Part shown: one piece after another, positions 25,221-33,670 of the stretch | How the letters are laid out: every line of letters starts with the position of its first letter | Position numbering within the stretch: position 1 is the stretch's first letter | NCBI GenBank assembly: GCA_020634155.1 | Contig: JACKCI010000001.1 | Span: forward strand, 2,115,722 to 2,179,721 | From: Anaerolineales bacterium | GTDB lineage: Bacteria; Chloroflexota; Anaerolineae; Aggregatilineales; J027 | Direction of reading: 5' to 3' | Length of the DNA stretch: 64,000 nt | The notes under the pieces: generated by a model | What the model was told of the DNA's origin: nothing | Database searches by the model: none | The model's input: only the letters and a program-made list of their open reading frames with translations | Program-made: the position numbers and the translations under genes

Positions 25221-26549
25221 CTACGCTTTCTGACCAAATTTGTCCTTGAGAATATCCAACAGGGTTGGCTTGCCGATTTCTTGCAATTCATAGCGCACCC
25301 GAATCATGGGCTTATTGGCCTCGACCAACAGGCTCAAATCAATCGGGGTACCGACCAACACCAAGTCAGCGTCAGCGCGATTGATGGTAGTTTCAAGGTC
25401 TTCACGCTGTTGGTCACCGTAGCCCATTGCAGGCAGCAATTGACCGATTTCAGGATATTTCTTGAAGGTTTCGGTGATAGTACCCACTGTATAGGGACGG
25501 GGGTCAACAATTTCGCCCGCGCCAAAGCGTTGGGCGGCCACGATACCTGCGCCGTATTTCATTTCACCATGCGTCAGGGTTGGGCCGTCTTCGACCACCA
25601 ATACCCGCTTGCCACGAATGATGGATGGGTCATCGACAAAGATAGGCGAGGCAGCCTCAATTTGAATGGCATTGGGATTGACCGCTTGTACCGATTGGCG
25701 GACTTTGGCAATACCTTCGGGGGTAGCCGTTTCAACCTTGTTCATAATCACCACATCCGCCATCCGCAGATTGGCCTCACCGGGGTGGTAGGTCATCTCA
25801 TGACCGGGGCGGTGCGGGTCAACCAAGACGATATGCAGGTCAGATTGATAGAAGGGAATGTCGTTGTTGCCACCGTCCCAGAGGATGATGTCGGCTTCTT
25901 TTTCAGCTTCGCGCAGAATAGCCTCGTAATCAACGCCCGCATAGACCACGACGCCGCTATTGATATGGGGTTCGTATTCTTCGCGCTCTTCGATAGTGAC
26001 ATCATGCTTCACAAGGTCGTCCATGTCACCGAAACGTTGAACACGTTGCTTGACCAAATCACCATAAGGCATAGGGTGCCGAATAGCAACGACCTTATAG
26101 CCCAGTGCAATCAGGGCACGGCTGACGGCACGGGTGGTCTGGCTCTTGCCGACACCTGTCCGCACGGCACCAATGCTCACAACGGGCTTGGTGCTTTTGA
26201 TTTGGGTTTGGCGCGGGCCGATCAATTTGAAGTCAGCACCAGCAGCAATGACCATGCTGGCCTTGTGCATGACATACTCATGAGGTACGTCGGAATAGGC
26301 GAAGACGACCTCTTCCACCCCGCGCAGCTTGATCGTCTCGACCAGTTGTTCCTCTGCCAAAATCGGGATGCCGTTGGGGTAGAAGCTACCTGCCAATTCA
26401 GCCGGATAGACGCGACCTTCAATATCAGGGATTTGTGTCGCAGTAAAGGCAACAACTTCATAATTGGCATTGTCGCGGTAATAGGTATTGAAATTGTGGA
26501 AGTCGCGTCCGGCGGCCCCCATAATTAGGACTTTAATTCTTGCCGTCAA
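25221..26549 (-). CDS. COG2403-type P-loop protein, cyclic 2,3-diphosphoglycerate synthetase-like
   Basis: A 442-residue protein with an N-terminal Rossmann-like part ([16 protein letters not shown]), a P-loop GAVRTGVGKSQTTR (near residue 148 after trimming), a WDGGNNDIPF Walker-B-like strand, and MNKVETA resembling a GTPase specificity motif. It matches the archaeal cyclic 2,3-diphosphoglycerate synthetase group and the COG2403 predicted GTPases found in bacteria. That bacterial members make the osmolyte is not established, so the function is open. TTG 26549 is chosen because AGAAGGAG lies 7 bases upstream; it overlaps tatC by 17 bases. An open frame extends further upstream inside tatC without a start signal. 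Confidence 0.8.
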   Translation of the reverse strand: MTARIKVLIMGAAGRDFHNFNTYYRDNANYEVVAFTATQIPDIEGRVYPAELAGSFYPNGIPILAEEQLVETIKLRGVEEVVFAYSDVPHEYVMHKASMVIAAGADFKLIGPRQTQIKSTKPVVSIGAVRTGVGKSQTTRAVSRALIALGYKVVAIRHPMPYGDLVKQRVQRFGDMDDLVKHDVTIEEREEYEPHINSGVVVYAGVDYEAILREAEKEADIILWDGGNNDIPFYQSDLHIVLVDPHRPGHEMTYHPGEANLRMADVVIMNKVETATPEGIAKVRQSVQAVNPNAIQIEAASPIFVDDPSIIRGKRVLVVEDGPTLTHGEMKYGAGIVAAQRFGAGEIVDPRPYTVGTITETFKKYPEIGQLLPAMGYGDQQREDLETTINRADADLVLVGTPIDLSLLVEANKPMIRVRYELQEIGKPTLLDILKDKFGQKA

Positions 26550-27336
26550 TGGAATTCTCCTTCTGAATAATTGTTTGTTGCTTAAAACGCCGCTCGGCAA
26601 TCCCAACTAAGCCAATGCTGATGACATAGAGGACTAAAAGCGGTGCCATGACCAACATCATATTAAAGGGGTCAACGGTGGGGGTGATGACGGCGGCAAT
26701 TACAGAAATAGCAACCACAGCAAACCGCCAGTTTTCGATGAGGGCGCGTTGACCAACTAGCCCTAAGCGAGCGATAACATATAACACAACAGGCATTTCA
26801 AAGGAAACCCCCACCCAAAAGAGGATGGAGGTTAGGAAAGCAAAATAGCGCTGGGCCGTCCACTGGTTCTCAAAGACATCGGCCTGAAAATTCAAGAGGA
26901 ATTCAAAGGCCGCGGGTACCATGATAAACCATGCAAAAGCTACCCCTATCAAAAAGAAGCCCGTTGTGAAAGGGAGCGCAGTGAAAATCCAGCGCCGTTC
27001 ATGGGGATGCAACCCCGGCACAATGAACATCAGCAATTGATAGGTGATAAAGGGAATGGCAACAATACCTGCGCTCATCATTGCCACCCGAAAATACATG
27101 ACTATGGTACCCGTTGGCTCCAGATTGAGCAGGGTGCCGCCATTGTCGGTGTAAGGCTTGGCAAGGTAGCGGATGATGTCTTCAGTGAAAATCAAGACCA
27201 CCACAAAGGCCACTACAACACTGATAATCGAATACATCAGGCGTGAACGTAGTTCGTCAAGATGATCCCAAATGCTCATTTCAGAACTGACAGGTGGGGA
27301 CTCTTGCTCAAGCGGAGGCAGTGTTGAGGTACTCAT
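26533..27336 (-). CDS. tatC: Sec-independent protein translocase TatC
   Basis: A 267-residue inner-membrane subunit that recognises twin-arginine signal peptides. It has six hydrophobic helices and the family markers: [16 protein letters not shown] near residue 22 (H-L-x-E-L-R), then [33 protein letters not shown] near 110 and [15 protein letters not shown] near 180. The N-terminal 20 residues are Glu/Pro-rich. No tatA/tatB lies nearby. It overlaps nusB upstream by 4 bases and the COG2403-type gene downstream by 17. Tat substrates would include some cofactor-bearing oxidoreductases. Confidence 0.95.
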   Translation of the reverse strand: MSTSTLPPLEQESPPVSSEMSIWDHLDELRSRLMYSIISVVVAFVVVLIFTEDIIRYLAKPYTDNGGTLLNLEPTGTIVMYFRVAMMSAGIVAIPFITYQLLMFIVPGLHPHERRWIFTALPFTTGFFLIGVAFAWFIMVPAAFEFLLNFQADVFENQWTAQRYFAFLTSILFWVGVSFEMPVVLYVIARLGLVGQRALIENWRFAVVAISVIAAVITPTVDPFNMMLVMAPLLVLYVISIGLVGIAERRFKQQTIIQKENSIDGKN

Positions 27337-27839
27337 ACCAGTGGTTGATAGTCTTCCCAGAGTTTTTCGAGATTAGCGGCAATCGCCCCCAAAACCCCAT
27401 TTACAAAGCGTGATGAGCTATCGGTACCAAACAACTTGGCGATTTCGACCGCTTCATTAATGACTACTTTGGTGGGTAATTTGAGATAGATTAACTCATA
27501 GATAGCTTGGCGTAGTACATTACGGTCAATCGGTGAAATTTGGTCAGGCGGCCATTCCGGTGCATGTTGGGCCACCAGATTGTCCAGCACATCACGATGA
27601 CCAACGACCCCACTCACCAACCGATGCAACATCTGAAAATCGGCAGCAGATAGGCTAGTGGTCGTTTCATCATAATAGCTACAGATGGAAAGGAACGACT
27701 CGCTACGCGCATCATTGTCGGTAGCATCAAAATTGGCGTAGGCCGCCAAAACCGCTTGCACATCATGGGAGGTGTGGTCAAGCTCATAGAGTATTTGAAC
27801 AGTTAAACTGCGAATAACACGGCGTCGATCAATGGTCAT
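27333..27839 (-). CDS. nusB: transcription antitermination factor NusB
   Basis: A 168-residue all-helical RNA-binding protein of the rRNA antitermination complex. Markers are [18 protein letters not shown] at the N terminus, then [21 protein letters not shown] (the conserved D-R-x-x-L-R-x-A-x-x-E) and [30 protein letters not shown] (EA-x-x-x-A-K-x-F-x-x-x-x-S-x-x-F-V-N-G-V-L). Length is typical at the upper end. It overlaps tatC by 4 bases and follows the Asp23 family gene by 2 bases, so it belongs to the same operon. Confidence 0.95.
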   Translation of the reverse strand: MTIDRRRVIRSLTVQILYELDHTSHDVQAVLAAYANFDATDNDARSESFLSICSYYDETTTSLSAADFQMLHRLVSGVVGHRDVLDNLVAQHAPEWPPDQISPIDRNVLRQAIYELIYLKLPTKVVINEAVEIAKLFGTDSSSRFVNGVLGAIAANLEKLWEDYQPLV

Positions 27840-27841
27840 GA

Positions 27842-28192
27842 TTACTTATTGAAGGTTATGTCCTCAATATGGACATTCACCGCCGAGACCTTCATCCCAG
27901 CGTATTCCTTGATAGTACGGGTAACCTCTTGTTGCACATGGTGGCTTGTCTCATAGAGGTTATAGGAAGCATCGACCACCAAGTAGACATCGACACGAAC
28001 ACCGGAGTCATCATCAATTTCGAGTCGAAGACCATCATCGGTGGTTTGCCGCCGAAACCAGCGGTCAACCCCGCCGGGTGTGCTACTGGTTCGCACCACA
28101 CCTTCAACCGAGAGGGCTGCTTTGCGGACAATTGCTATCAAGACCCCCGGCGCTATGGTTACTGTATCATTGGGGTTATGGAGTGTAGCCAT
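27842..28192 (-). CDS. Asp23/Gls24-family envelope stress protein
   Basis: A 116-residue cytoplasmic protein with the Asp23/Gls24 domain: an N-terminal [21 protein letters not shown] (residues about 11-31) and a C-terminal [28 protein letters not shown]...[11 protein letters not shown]. These proteins associate with the membrane and cell-wall stress in Gram-positive bacteria and often sit upstream of nusB, as here. No AmaP partner or other anchor is encoded beside it. AAAGGG precedes the ATG. It appears to be the first gene of the operon, behind a short AT-rich gap at 28193-28229. Confidence 0.9.
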   Translation of the reverse strand: MATLHNPNDTVTIAPGVLIAIVRKAALSVEGVVRTSSTPGGVDRWFRRQTTDDGLRLEIDDDSGVRVDVYLVVDASYNLYETSHHVQQEVTRTIKEYAGMKVSAVNVHIEDITFNK

Positions 28193-28229
28193 TGAAACCC
28201 TTTTATGTATTATCGATTAATTGACAAGT

Positions 28230-28979
28230 CTATCCCATAACCAGCCCGCCGTCTACTGCCAGCACTTGCCCAGTAATATAGCTGGCTTCGTCGGAGGCAA
28301 AGAAAGCAACAGCATAAGCGACCTCTTCCACATTGCCCCAGCGTTGCAAGGGAATGGCGTTGAGCAACTGGTCTTTGAGGTCAGCGGGTAAATCAGCGGT
28401 CAGGTCAGTCGGCACAAAACCGGGAGCCACTGCATTTACGGTGATGTTGCGGTTGGCGACTTCACGGGCCAAGGACTTGGTGAGGCCAATCATGCCCGCT
28501 TTGCTGGCGCTGTAATTGGTCTGCCCTGCTTGACCAGCGATGCCGCTGACGCTAGTGATATTAATGATGCGACCATAGCGCTTGCGAACCATACCGCGAA
28601 CCGCGGCCTTGCAGACATTCCACGCGCTCTTGAGGTTGGTATCCATCACCGTATCCCAATCCTCTTCTTTCATCATCATAATCAGTTGGTCGCGGGTGGT
28701 GCCTGCGTTGTTAACCACAATATCCACTTGCCCAAAGGCGTCGGTAGCAGCCTTAATCAAGGCAGTAGCATCATCCAGTACCGCAACATTGGCTTGCACC
28801 GCCAAGGCTTCGCCACCCATCTCTTGAATGGCAGCAACCACCGCATTGGCAGCATCGGCACTACTGTTATAATTCACAACAATTTTCGCCCCACGTTTGG
28901 CGAGTTCAAGTGCAATCCCACGCCCAATTCCACGACTTGCCCCCGTCACAACTGCGACGCGCCCCTCTAATTGTGCCAT
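28230..28979 (-). CDS. fabG: 3-oxoacyl-[acyl-carrier-protein] reductase, FabG type
   Basis: A 249-residue NADPH-dependent short-chain dehydrogenase. The cofactor motif TGASRGIGRGIALELA is near residue 10; NNAGTTRDQLIMMMKEEDW follows. The catalytic tetrad is visible as Asn (LKSAWNVCKAA), Ser in INITSVSGIAGQAGQ, and Tyr-Lys in NYSASKAGMIG; the ending is SYITGQVLAVDGGL. It reduces 3-oxoacyl-ACP (or acetoacetyl-CoA in PhaB-type enzymes). ATG 28979 with AAAGGAA upstream is chosen over a further in-frame ATG 39 bases upstream that lacks a site. Adjacent fatty-acid genes are absent, so the precise substrate is inferred from family similarity only. Confidence 0.92.
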   Translation of the reverse strand: MAQLEGRVAVVTGASRGIGRGIALELAKRGAKIVVNYNSSADAANAVVAAIQEMGGEALAVQANVAVLDDATALIKAATDAFGQVDIVVNNAGTTRDQLIMMMKEEDWDTVMDTNLKSAWNVCKAAVRGMVRKRYGRIINITSVSGIAGQAGQTNYSASKAGMIGLTKSLAREVANRNITVNAVAPGFVPTDLTADLPADLKDQLLNAIPLQRWGNVEEVAYAVAFFASDEASYITGQVLAVDGGLVMG

Positions 28980-29108
28980 AGCGGTGTTCCTTTCAAAGGT
29001 AGTCTGATACGTGTACAATGTAGCGCAGGCTTTGACCAGTTGGGCATCACCCGTGCCAAGGTCTTGATAATAGCCGACGCATCCGCAACTGAAAAGGTGT
29101 TTTAAGCT

Positions 29109-30308
29109 ATGCGCGTGTTTTTGGGATTATGGTTGAGCTTATTGGTGGTGTTGACGGCATGTAACTCCCCCGCCGATGAACCCTTGGTGCAGGTCGCCAC
29201 TGCCTCGGCTCCTGATGCGGGCTATATCACTTATCGCCACCAAAGCGGAGTCTTTAGTATTCGCACCCCTTCGGGCTGGATTCCGAATGACCTCCCCGAT
29301 GAGAACGGGGTACGGGTTGAATTCTCGGAGCTAGAAGGCACCCAGAGTGTGGTACGCCTGACCGTCTATGTGGTGAACACGGGCGAACCTATGTCGCGGG
29401 AAGCCTTCTTGCAGACCGCCAGCAACTATCTTCCCCCTCAAGACTTAGCCGAATACCAATGGCAACAAATCGGCGAGGCGATTGACCAAGCCGATGGCAG
29501 CCGTCGCGTAACGGGCGTGCGCTATTATCCGACGATTGGGGCGCGGGTACTCAATATCTTTATGCAACCCAATGGACGTTATTTCTCGGCACTGGAGGCC
29601 GATGTCACCGAAGCCAGCGATGCCACCCTTAATACCCTCCGCACGGTGATTAACACTTTTCGCCCCAATCCTGATGTGCTTATTCAGGAAGGGCAAGTTG
29701 TGGCAGGATTAAGCTATGCGGGCAATATCAGTTTTTCAGGTTATTTGAGTTGGGTGGATGAGGATGGGGGCTTTAATATCACTGGCTCGGTCACCAACAA
29801 CCAAGAGACCTCAATTGAGGCCATTCGCCTAACAGGGACTATCTTCGATGTGCGCGGCAATCAACTCAGCGAAGAGTCGTTGATTTTGACACAGGATGTC
29901 TTGCACCCTCACGAATCGGCCCCCTTCCGCCTGCGTTTTGAAGGTGGACGCCCCGCCAACGCCGTCCGCTATGAACTCGCAGCAGCAGCCCGTGTCGCTG
30001 ATTTCTCGTTGCGTTCCTTCTATGGCGAAGAGAATTTTGAGGTGGTGCAAAACCCTGTTTCGTATACCGATGCTGGTAATCTCCGCATTAGTGGGCAACT
30101 CCTCAATCGCGGCTCACGTTTGGTCAGAGGGGTTAAAGTGATAGTCAGTGTTTTGGATGAGCAAGATAATGTGGTGGCAACCGAGACCCAGTTCATCAAC
30201 AAAGACCAGTTGCTCCCCGGCGAAGTTGATAGCTACGAGGTCGTTATCTATGACTTGGGAGGCGCACCTGCTCGCTATGATTTGACGGTGATGGGGACGG
30301 CGGAATAA
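29109..30308 (+). CDS. FxLYD-domain lipoprotein
   Basis: A 399-residue predicted lipoprotein: MRVFLGLWLSLLVVLTAC ends in an LTAC lipobox. A PsbP/DUF1795-like domain (about 45-190; SIRTPSGWIPNDLP..., ...VINTFRP) is followed by two Ig-like FxLYD-type repeats (about 205-290 and 310-395), each with the pattern of a residual beta-sandwich (FNITGSVTNNQ..., LRISGQLLNRGS...). Such proteins face the outside of the membrane; the ligand is unknown. Its 3' end overlaps the DUF692-like gene on the other strand by 65 bases. The 129-base upstream gap contains no strong promoter, though a TACAAT is present near 29015. Confidence 0.78.
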   Translation: MRVFLGLWLSLLVVLTACNSPADEPLVQVATASAPDAGYITYRHQSGVFSIRTPSGWIPNDLPDENGVRVEFSELEGTQSVVRLTVYVVNTGEPMSREAFLQTASNYLPPQDLAEYQWQQIGEAIDQADGSRRVTGVRYYPTIGARVLNIFMQPNGRYFSALEADVTEASDATLNTLRTVINTFRPNPDVLIQEGQVVAGLSYAGNISFSGYLSWVDEDGGFNITGSVTNNQETSIEAIRLTGTIFDVRGNQLSEESLILTQDVLHPHESAPFRLRFEGGRPANAVRYELAAAARVADFSLRSFYGEENFEVVQNPVSYTDAGNLRISGQLLNRGSRLVRGVKVIVSVLDEQDNVVATETQFINKDQLLPGEVDSYEVVIYDLGGAPARYDLTVMGTAE

Positions 30309-31110
30309 ACTGGCGTAGCTGGTGGAGTTGGTCACGCAAAATCTCGACGGGGCCGTAGTATTCAAGCGTGACGGCTTTCAACTGGGAACAGCGTGTGAGG
30401 GTATAACGCAAGAGGTCATAATCGACAGCAGTAAGGGGATGATGTAGGTCACGCAAGCGCCCCCGATACAGCGCAGGCCCGCTCACATGAATTTCAATGA
30501 CATGCTCAAGCGGCAATTGGTCAAGGTAGGATTCAGGCGTTTCATGGCGCATCGCCGCCGATACCCGCACATGACCCAAATCTAGGAGTAAATGGGTATT
30601 CCCTTTCTCCACAATTTCTTTTATAAACAAAGGTGAGACTAAGTAATCATGCCCAGAGTGCCGATGGTGCGCCTGATTTTCGAGCGCAATCGGCACATGG
30701 ATTACACGGTGCAAAGCCTCCAGATTTCGCAGGGCCGCTATAGTTGCTTTCCTCTGGTTAACTAAGGGCCAGCGAATTCCAGTACGTTGCCAAAATAAAT
30801 AGGGATTGTGTTCCGGTAACCCCAAATGCAGCGACAACCAAGGTGGGGCGGTTTGCTCTACCCAACCAGCAAGTTGGGGCGCATTGAGTTGTGGTTGAAC
30901 GACTCCATCATGACAATGCAACAGGATGGGGTAGGTAGCTGCTAACCATTGCATTTGTTCAAGATCAAGCCAAGGGCCTATTTTGAGCGTGTCAACGAGA
31001 TGGGGGTCTTGGTCAAGCAACGCCAATAGCGCATCAGAGCCATCAGCCGCGAGAAGAGGGTTAGCCAGAGCGGTACTCTTCTCCCAGTGGTGTAGCCAGC
31101 ATAAAGCCAA
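30244..31110 (-). CDS. DUF692/MNIO-like TIM-barrel protein
   Basis: A 288-residue TIM-barrel protein resembling the DUF692 (multinuclear non-heme iron oxidative enzyme) family or a related xylose-isomerase-like group. Motifs in order are TLKIGPWL, PILLHCHDG, LHLGLPEH, ALENQAHHRH, LLLDLGHVRVSA, EIHVSGPA, DLHHPL and VTLEYYG. These supply a clustered set of His, Asp and Glu ligands as in MNIO enzymes. Known members modify cysteines of ribosomal peptides, but no precursor peptide is seen here. The start is unclear: TTG 31110 has no good ribosome-binding site, while CTG 31068 follows GGAGAAG. It overlaps the small membrane protein gene by 8-50 bases. Confidence 0.55.
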   Translation of the reverse strand: MALCWLHHWEKSTALANPLLAADGSDALLALLDQDPHLVDTLKIGPWLDLEQMQWLAATYPILLHCHDGVVQPQLNAPQLAGWVEQTAPPWLSLHLGLPEHNPYLFWQRTGIRWPLVNQRKATIAALRNLEALHRVIHVPIALENQAHHRHSGHDYLVSPLFIKEIVEKGNTHLLLDLGHVRVSAAMRHETPESYLDQLPLEHVIEIHVSGPALYRGRLRDLHHPLTAVDYDLLRYTLTRCSQLKAVTLEYYGPVEILRDQLHQLRQFIPPSPSPSNHSEQVRLPSHR

Positions 31111-31360
31111 TGAAGCCGATAATTACCCCAACATAAAACAGGGCCAGTGGAAGACACAGCCACAAGGCGGGGGTCGGTAGATTGTCAGAAATGACTAGAG
31201 CAGGGATGACAACCGCAAAACACAGCCCGCTCGCAATCAAAAACAGTGTCCCCATCAACATCGGCAAGCCTCGGCGCTTTGCCATCGCTGTGGAAATAGT
31301 ACGCAAAAACTGACTTATTTGTGGAGATTGATCGAATTTTTTCAACATATCGACAATCAT
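31061..31360 (-). CDS. small membrane protein, unassigned
   Basis: A 99-residue protein with a basic cytoplasmic N terminus and two hydrophobic helices (about 33-60 and 64-90; GTLFLIASGLCFAVVIPALV and LWLCLPLALFYVGVIIGFIG). No family signature was recognised. It overlaps the start region of the DUF692-like gene, so the two are probably co-translated. It is divergent from the MFS gene, with 38 bases between starts. A membrane partner or unrelated protein are both possible. Confidence 0.6.
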   Translation of the reverse strand: MIVDMLKKFDQSPQISQFLRTISTAMAKRRGLPMLMGTLFLIASGLCFAVVIPALVISDNLPTPALWLCLPLALFYVGVIIGFIGFMLATPLGEEYRSG

Positions 31361-31398
31361 AACCTAATCCCAAAAAAAGACAAGCAGGCTGATGCAGA

Positions 31399-32628
31399 AT
31401 GCACGCAGAACAAGTTGAACAAAAGAACTTTCGCCATCTGGTACTCGATATTTTCTGGTTTGGGTTAGCGCTGCCGGCTACTTCTCGCTTCCTCGCTGTT
31501 TATGCCATTCGGGTTGATGCTTCCCCGCAGGAAATCGGCTGGCTGTCGGCAATGCCCTCATTAGTCTTATTCTTTGCGGCTATGTTTAGTACATGGTGGC
31601 GGCATCGTTTCCCTAGCGCCGACCGTGCTGTGTTATGGCCCGGCTTTGGCTTTCGGTTCTCGTTCTTGCTGCCAGCTTTCACGCCTCTATTTCCGCGAGA
31701 GTTTCAGCCCCTTTGGTTGATTTTCTCAATTGCTTTGCCCGCTTTCCCCCAAGGCATCTCCTCAGTGATGTTTCTTGCCATGCTGCGAGAAGCCATCTCA
31801 ACTGAGCGCATGACACAACTGATCAGCAAGCGCCACCTTGTCATGAACATGGCGTTGGGGGTGAGTACCTTGGCAATGGGCTTTTGGCTAACCTCGATAG
31901 CATTTCCTCTCAACTATCAAATGATGTTTGTATCAGCCTTTGCGTTGACCATGATTAGCCAATGGCATGTGAGCCGCACCCGTAGCGTGTTTGTTGAACA
32001 ACTGCAACCCCGTCGGGAGCGTTCTGGCGCACGTCCTTGGCAAGATAAGCGTTTCCAACAGGTTATCGCCATTGCCTTTGTGAGCCATTTCGCCTTCTTT
32101 TCTGTTTTTCCGCTTATTCCGGTCTATTTGGTAGACATCATGAACGCCGATGAGCAGTTTATGTCCTTCTTTATATTGGGCGAACTGGTTGGCGGAATGA
32201 CCGTAGCATCCGTTTTGCCACGTATCACCAAACGCATTGGGCACCGTCCGCTGATAGCCCCCGCAATGGTGGGTACTGCCCTATCTACCTTGTTGATTGC
32301 ACTGGCACCCCAGCTATGGATAACCCTTTTTGGGGCTTTGCTGAATGGGGCCTCATGGTCAACAGTCGGTATTGCGTTATTCGGCTTCTTTACCGAAAAT
32401 ACACCTAATGACCAAGTAACACCCTACACCTTGCTCTATAACCAAATCATCTTTGTGGCGATGTTTATTGCGCCATTGGTGGGTACCAATCTGACTAGCA
32501 GTTTGTCGATGGTATCTATTTTAGTAGGAGGGGCATTCTTGCGACTGCTGGCAGCAGCCTACATCCAATATCAGCCTTTGCGATACTATTTGCCTAAGCG
32601 GAGAAGGGGCTTATACTTGAAACTATGA
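31399..32628 (+). CDS. MFS transporter
   Basis: A 409-residue polytopic protein with about twelve hydrophobic helices. It has the MFS organisation: an N-terminal half with helix 2-3 loop (DASPQEIGWLSAMPSLVLFFAAMFSTWW) and a C-terminal half beginning near 215 after a basic middle loop (RTRSVFVEQLQPRRERSGARPW). The helices FMSFFILGELVGGMTVASVLPRI contribute the second-half loop region. No diagnostic residue identifies the substrate. It is encoded immediately before an HTH protein that overlaps its stop (ATGA), a common arrangement for drug or metabolite exporters. It diverges from the DUF692-like unit. Confidence 0.82.
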   Translation: MHAEQVEQKNFRHLVLDIFWFGLALPATSRFLAVYAIRVDASPQEIGWLSAMPSLVLFFAAMFSTWWRHRFPSADRAVLWPGFGFRFSFLLPAFTPLFPREFQPLWLIFSIALPAFPQGISSVMFLAMLREAISTERMTQLISKRHLVMNMALGVSTLAMGFWLTSIAFPLNYQMMFVSAFALTMISQWHVSRTRSVFVEQLQPRRERSGARPWQDKRFQQVIAIAFVSHFAFFSVFPLIPVYLVDIMNADEQFMSFFILGELVGGMTVASVLPRITKRIGHRPLIAPAMVGTALSTLLIALAPQLWITLFGALLNGASWSTVGIALFGFFTENTPNDQVTPYTLLYNQIIFVAMFIAPLVGTNLTSSLSMVSILVGGAFLRLLAAAYIQYQPLRYYLPKRRRGLYLKL

Positions 32629-32867
32629 GCAAAAAACCCAACCATCATTCAACCCGCCCACCCATTGAACCCAACCGCGTGTACTCCCGCACGGAGGTTG
32701 CTGAGATATTGAATGTTAGCTTGAGTACCGTGAAGCGAGCCATTGCCTCTGGACAGATTCGGGCCAGCCAACCGCCGGGGATGCGGCGCGTTTTCATTAC
32801 CGGCCAAGCGATCTTAGAGATGCTCGAAGAAAACGAGATGCACCCCAAAGACACCGCCGAGGAGTAG
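32625..32867 (+). CDS. excisionase/MerR-like helix-turn-helix protein
   Basis: An 80-residue DNA-binding protein with the HTH_17 excisionase-like domain: VYSRTEVAEILNVSLSTVKRAIASGQIRA (about residues 20-48), then a basic wing RRVFITGQAILEML. It has a basic/Pro-rich N terminus and an acidic C terminus. Small proteins of this type act as excisionase-like or transcription factors. No integrase or attachment site lies nearby, so a regulator role is more likely. Its ATG overlaps the MFS stop, so it may regulate that transporter. Confidence 0.82.
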   Translation: MSKKPNHHSTRPPIEPNRVYSRTEVAEILNVSLSTVKRAIASGQIRASQPPGMRRVFITGQAILEMLEENEMHPKDTAEE

Positions 32868-32932
32868 GCGGGTCGGCGTTGAGCGCTCACCCAGTGGGTT
32901 CGTTATCCTCATAATAAAAAAGGTCACTGCCC

Positions 32933-33661
32933 ATGCCTAAATTTGTCTTTATCCTTGTGTTGAGCGCAGTATTGGCGTGCAGCCTCGTTGCTGCCGATGC
33001 TCCAACTACACCCGCCCGTGTGGTTTATCGTCCAATTGACCCCAATGCCACACCGACTCGTATTCCACGTCCAGCCCCCACCCCCGGCTATCCAGAACCA
33101 GCCGGATGTATGCACCCCCCTGATGATTACACCCGTGTGCAAGTTGGTTATGCTACCCTCAATCAGCGCACACTTTGGATGCTGGAACGTGCCCAAGAAC
33201 TCTACGGAGGAACTATTCCCATTACAGGTGCAGGCATTACCCAAGGCTCTTATAACCCCGGTGGAGTCGCTGCGAGTTTTGGTACCCATGATGGGGGTGG
33301 GGCGGTAGACCTCACCGTCCGCAATATCCCTTATGATTACGACATCAAATGGGAGGATATTCCGCGCCTGATTGACGCCCTGCGTTTGGCGGGTTTTGCC
33401 GCTTTCTATCGGGATGAGCGCGAAAATCTAACACCTCACATTCACGCCATTGCGATTGGCGATGCCGAACTATCGCCCGCCGCCGCCGAGCAGCTAACGG
33501 GTACCTATGGCTATTTTCGCGGCTATGATGGATTCCCTCGTGAGGATGGTATCCCGCTTACCCCCCGTTATGGTACAGTGGTGATATGCCAATGGATGCT
33601 TGATATGGGCTATCGGGATATGCGGAATGAAGACCCCGACCTGCCTAACATAAACGGATGA
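32933..33661 (+). CDS. M15-like metallopeptidase, secreted
   Basis: A 242-residue exported protein. The N terminus has a hydrophobic signal ending VLAC or AAD (lipoprotein or cleaved secretion signal), followed by a Pro/Thr-rich linker to about residue 58. The zinc-binding pattern is H-x6-D in GTHDGGGAVDL (His119, Asp126) and H-x-H in TPHIHAIA (His169, His171), the layout of M15/VanY-type D-Ala-D-Ala carboxypeptidases and related hedgehog-like folds. It therefore probably trims peptidoglycan cross-bridges, though activity is inferred. AAAGG lies upstream of the ATG. A gene for a multispan protein follows 9 bases downstream. Confidence 0.68.
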   Translation: MPKFVFILVLSAVLACSLVAADAPTTPARVVYRPIDPNATPTRIPRPAPTPGYPEPAGCMHPPDDYTRVQVGYATLNQRTLWMLERAQELYGGTIPITGAGITQGSYNPGGVAASFGTHDGGGAVDLTVRNIPYDYDIKWEDIPRLIDALRLAGFAAFYRDERENLTPHIHAIAIGDAELSPAAAEQLTGTYGYFRGYDGFPREDGIPLTPRYGTVVICQWMLDMGYRDMRNEDPDLPNING

Positions 33662-33670
33662 GGTGAGTAC

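Noticed and set aside
25281..26528. A 415-codon open frame opposite the COG2403-type gene
   Set aside because: The opposite strand has a P-loop, matching length and a good start; the antisense frame has no recognisable motif or signal.
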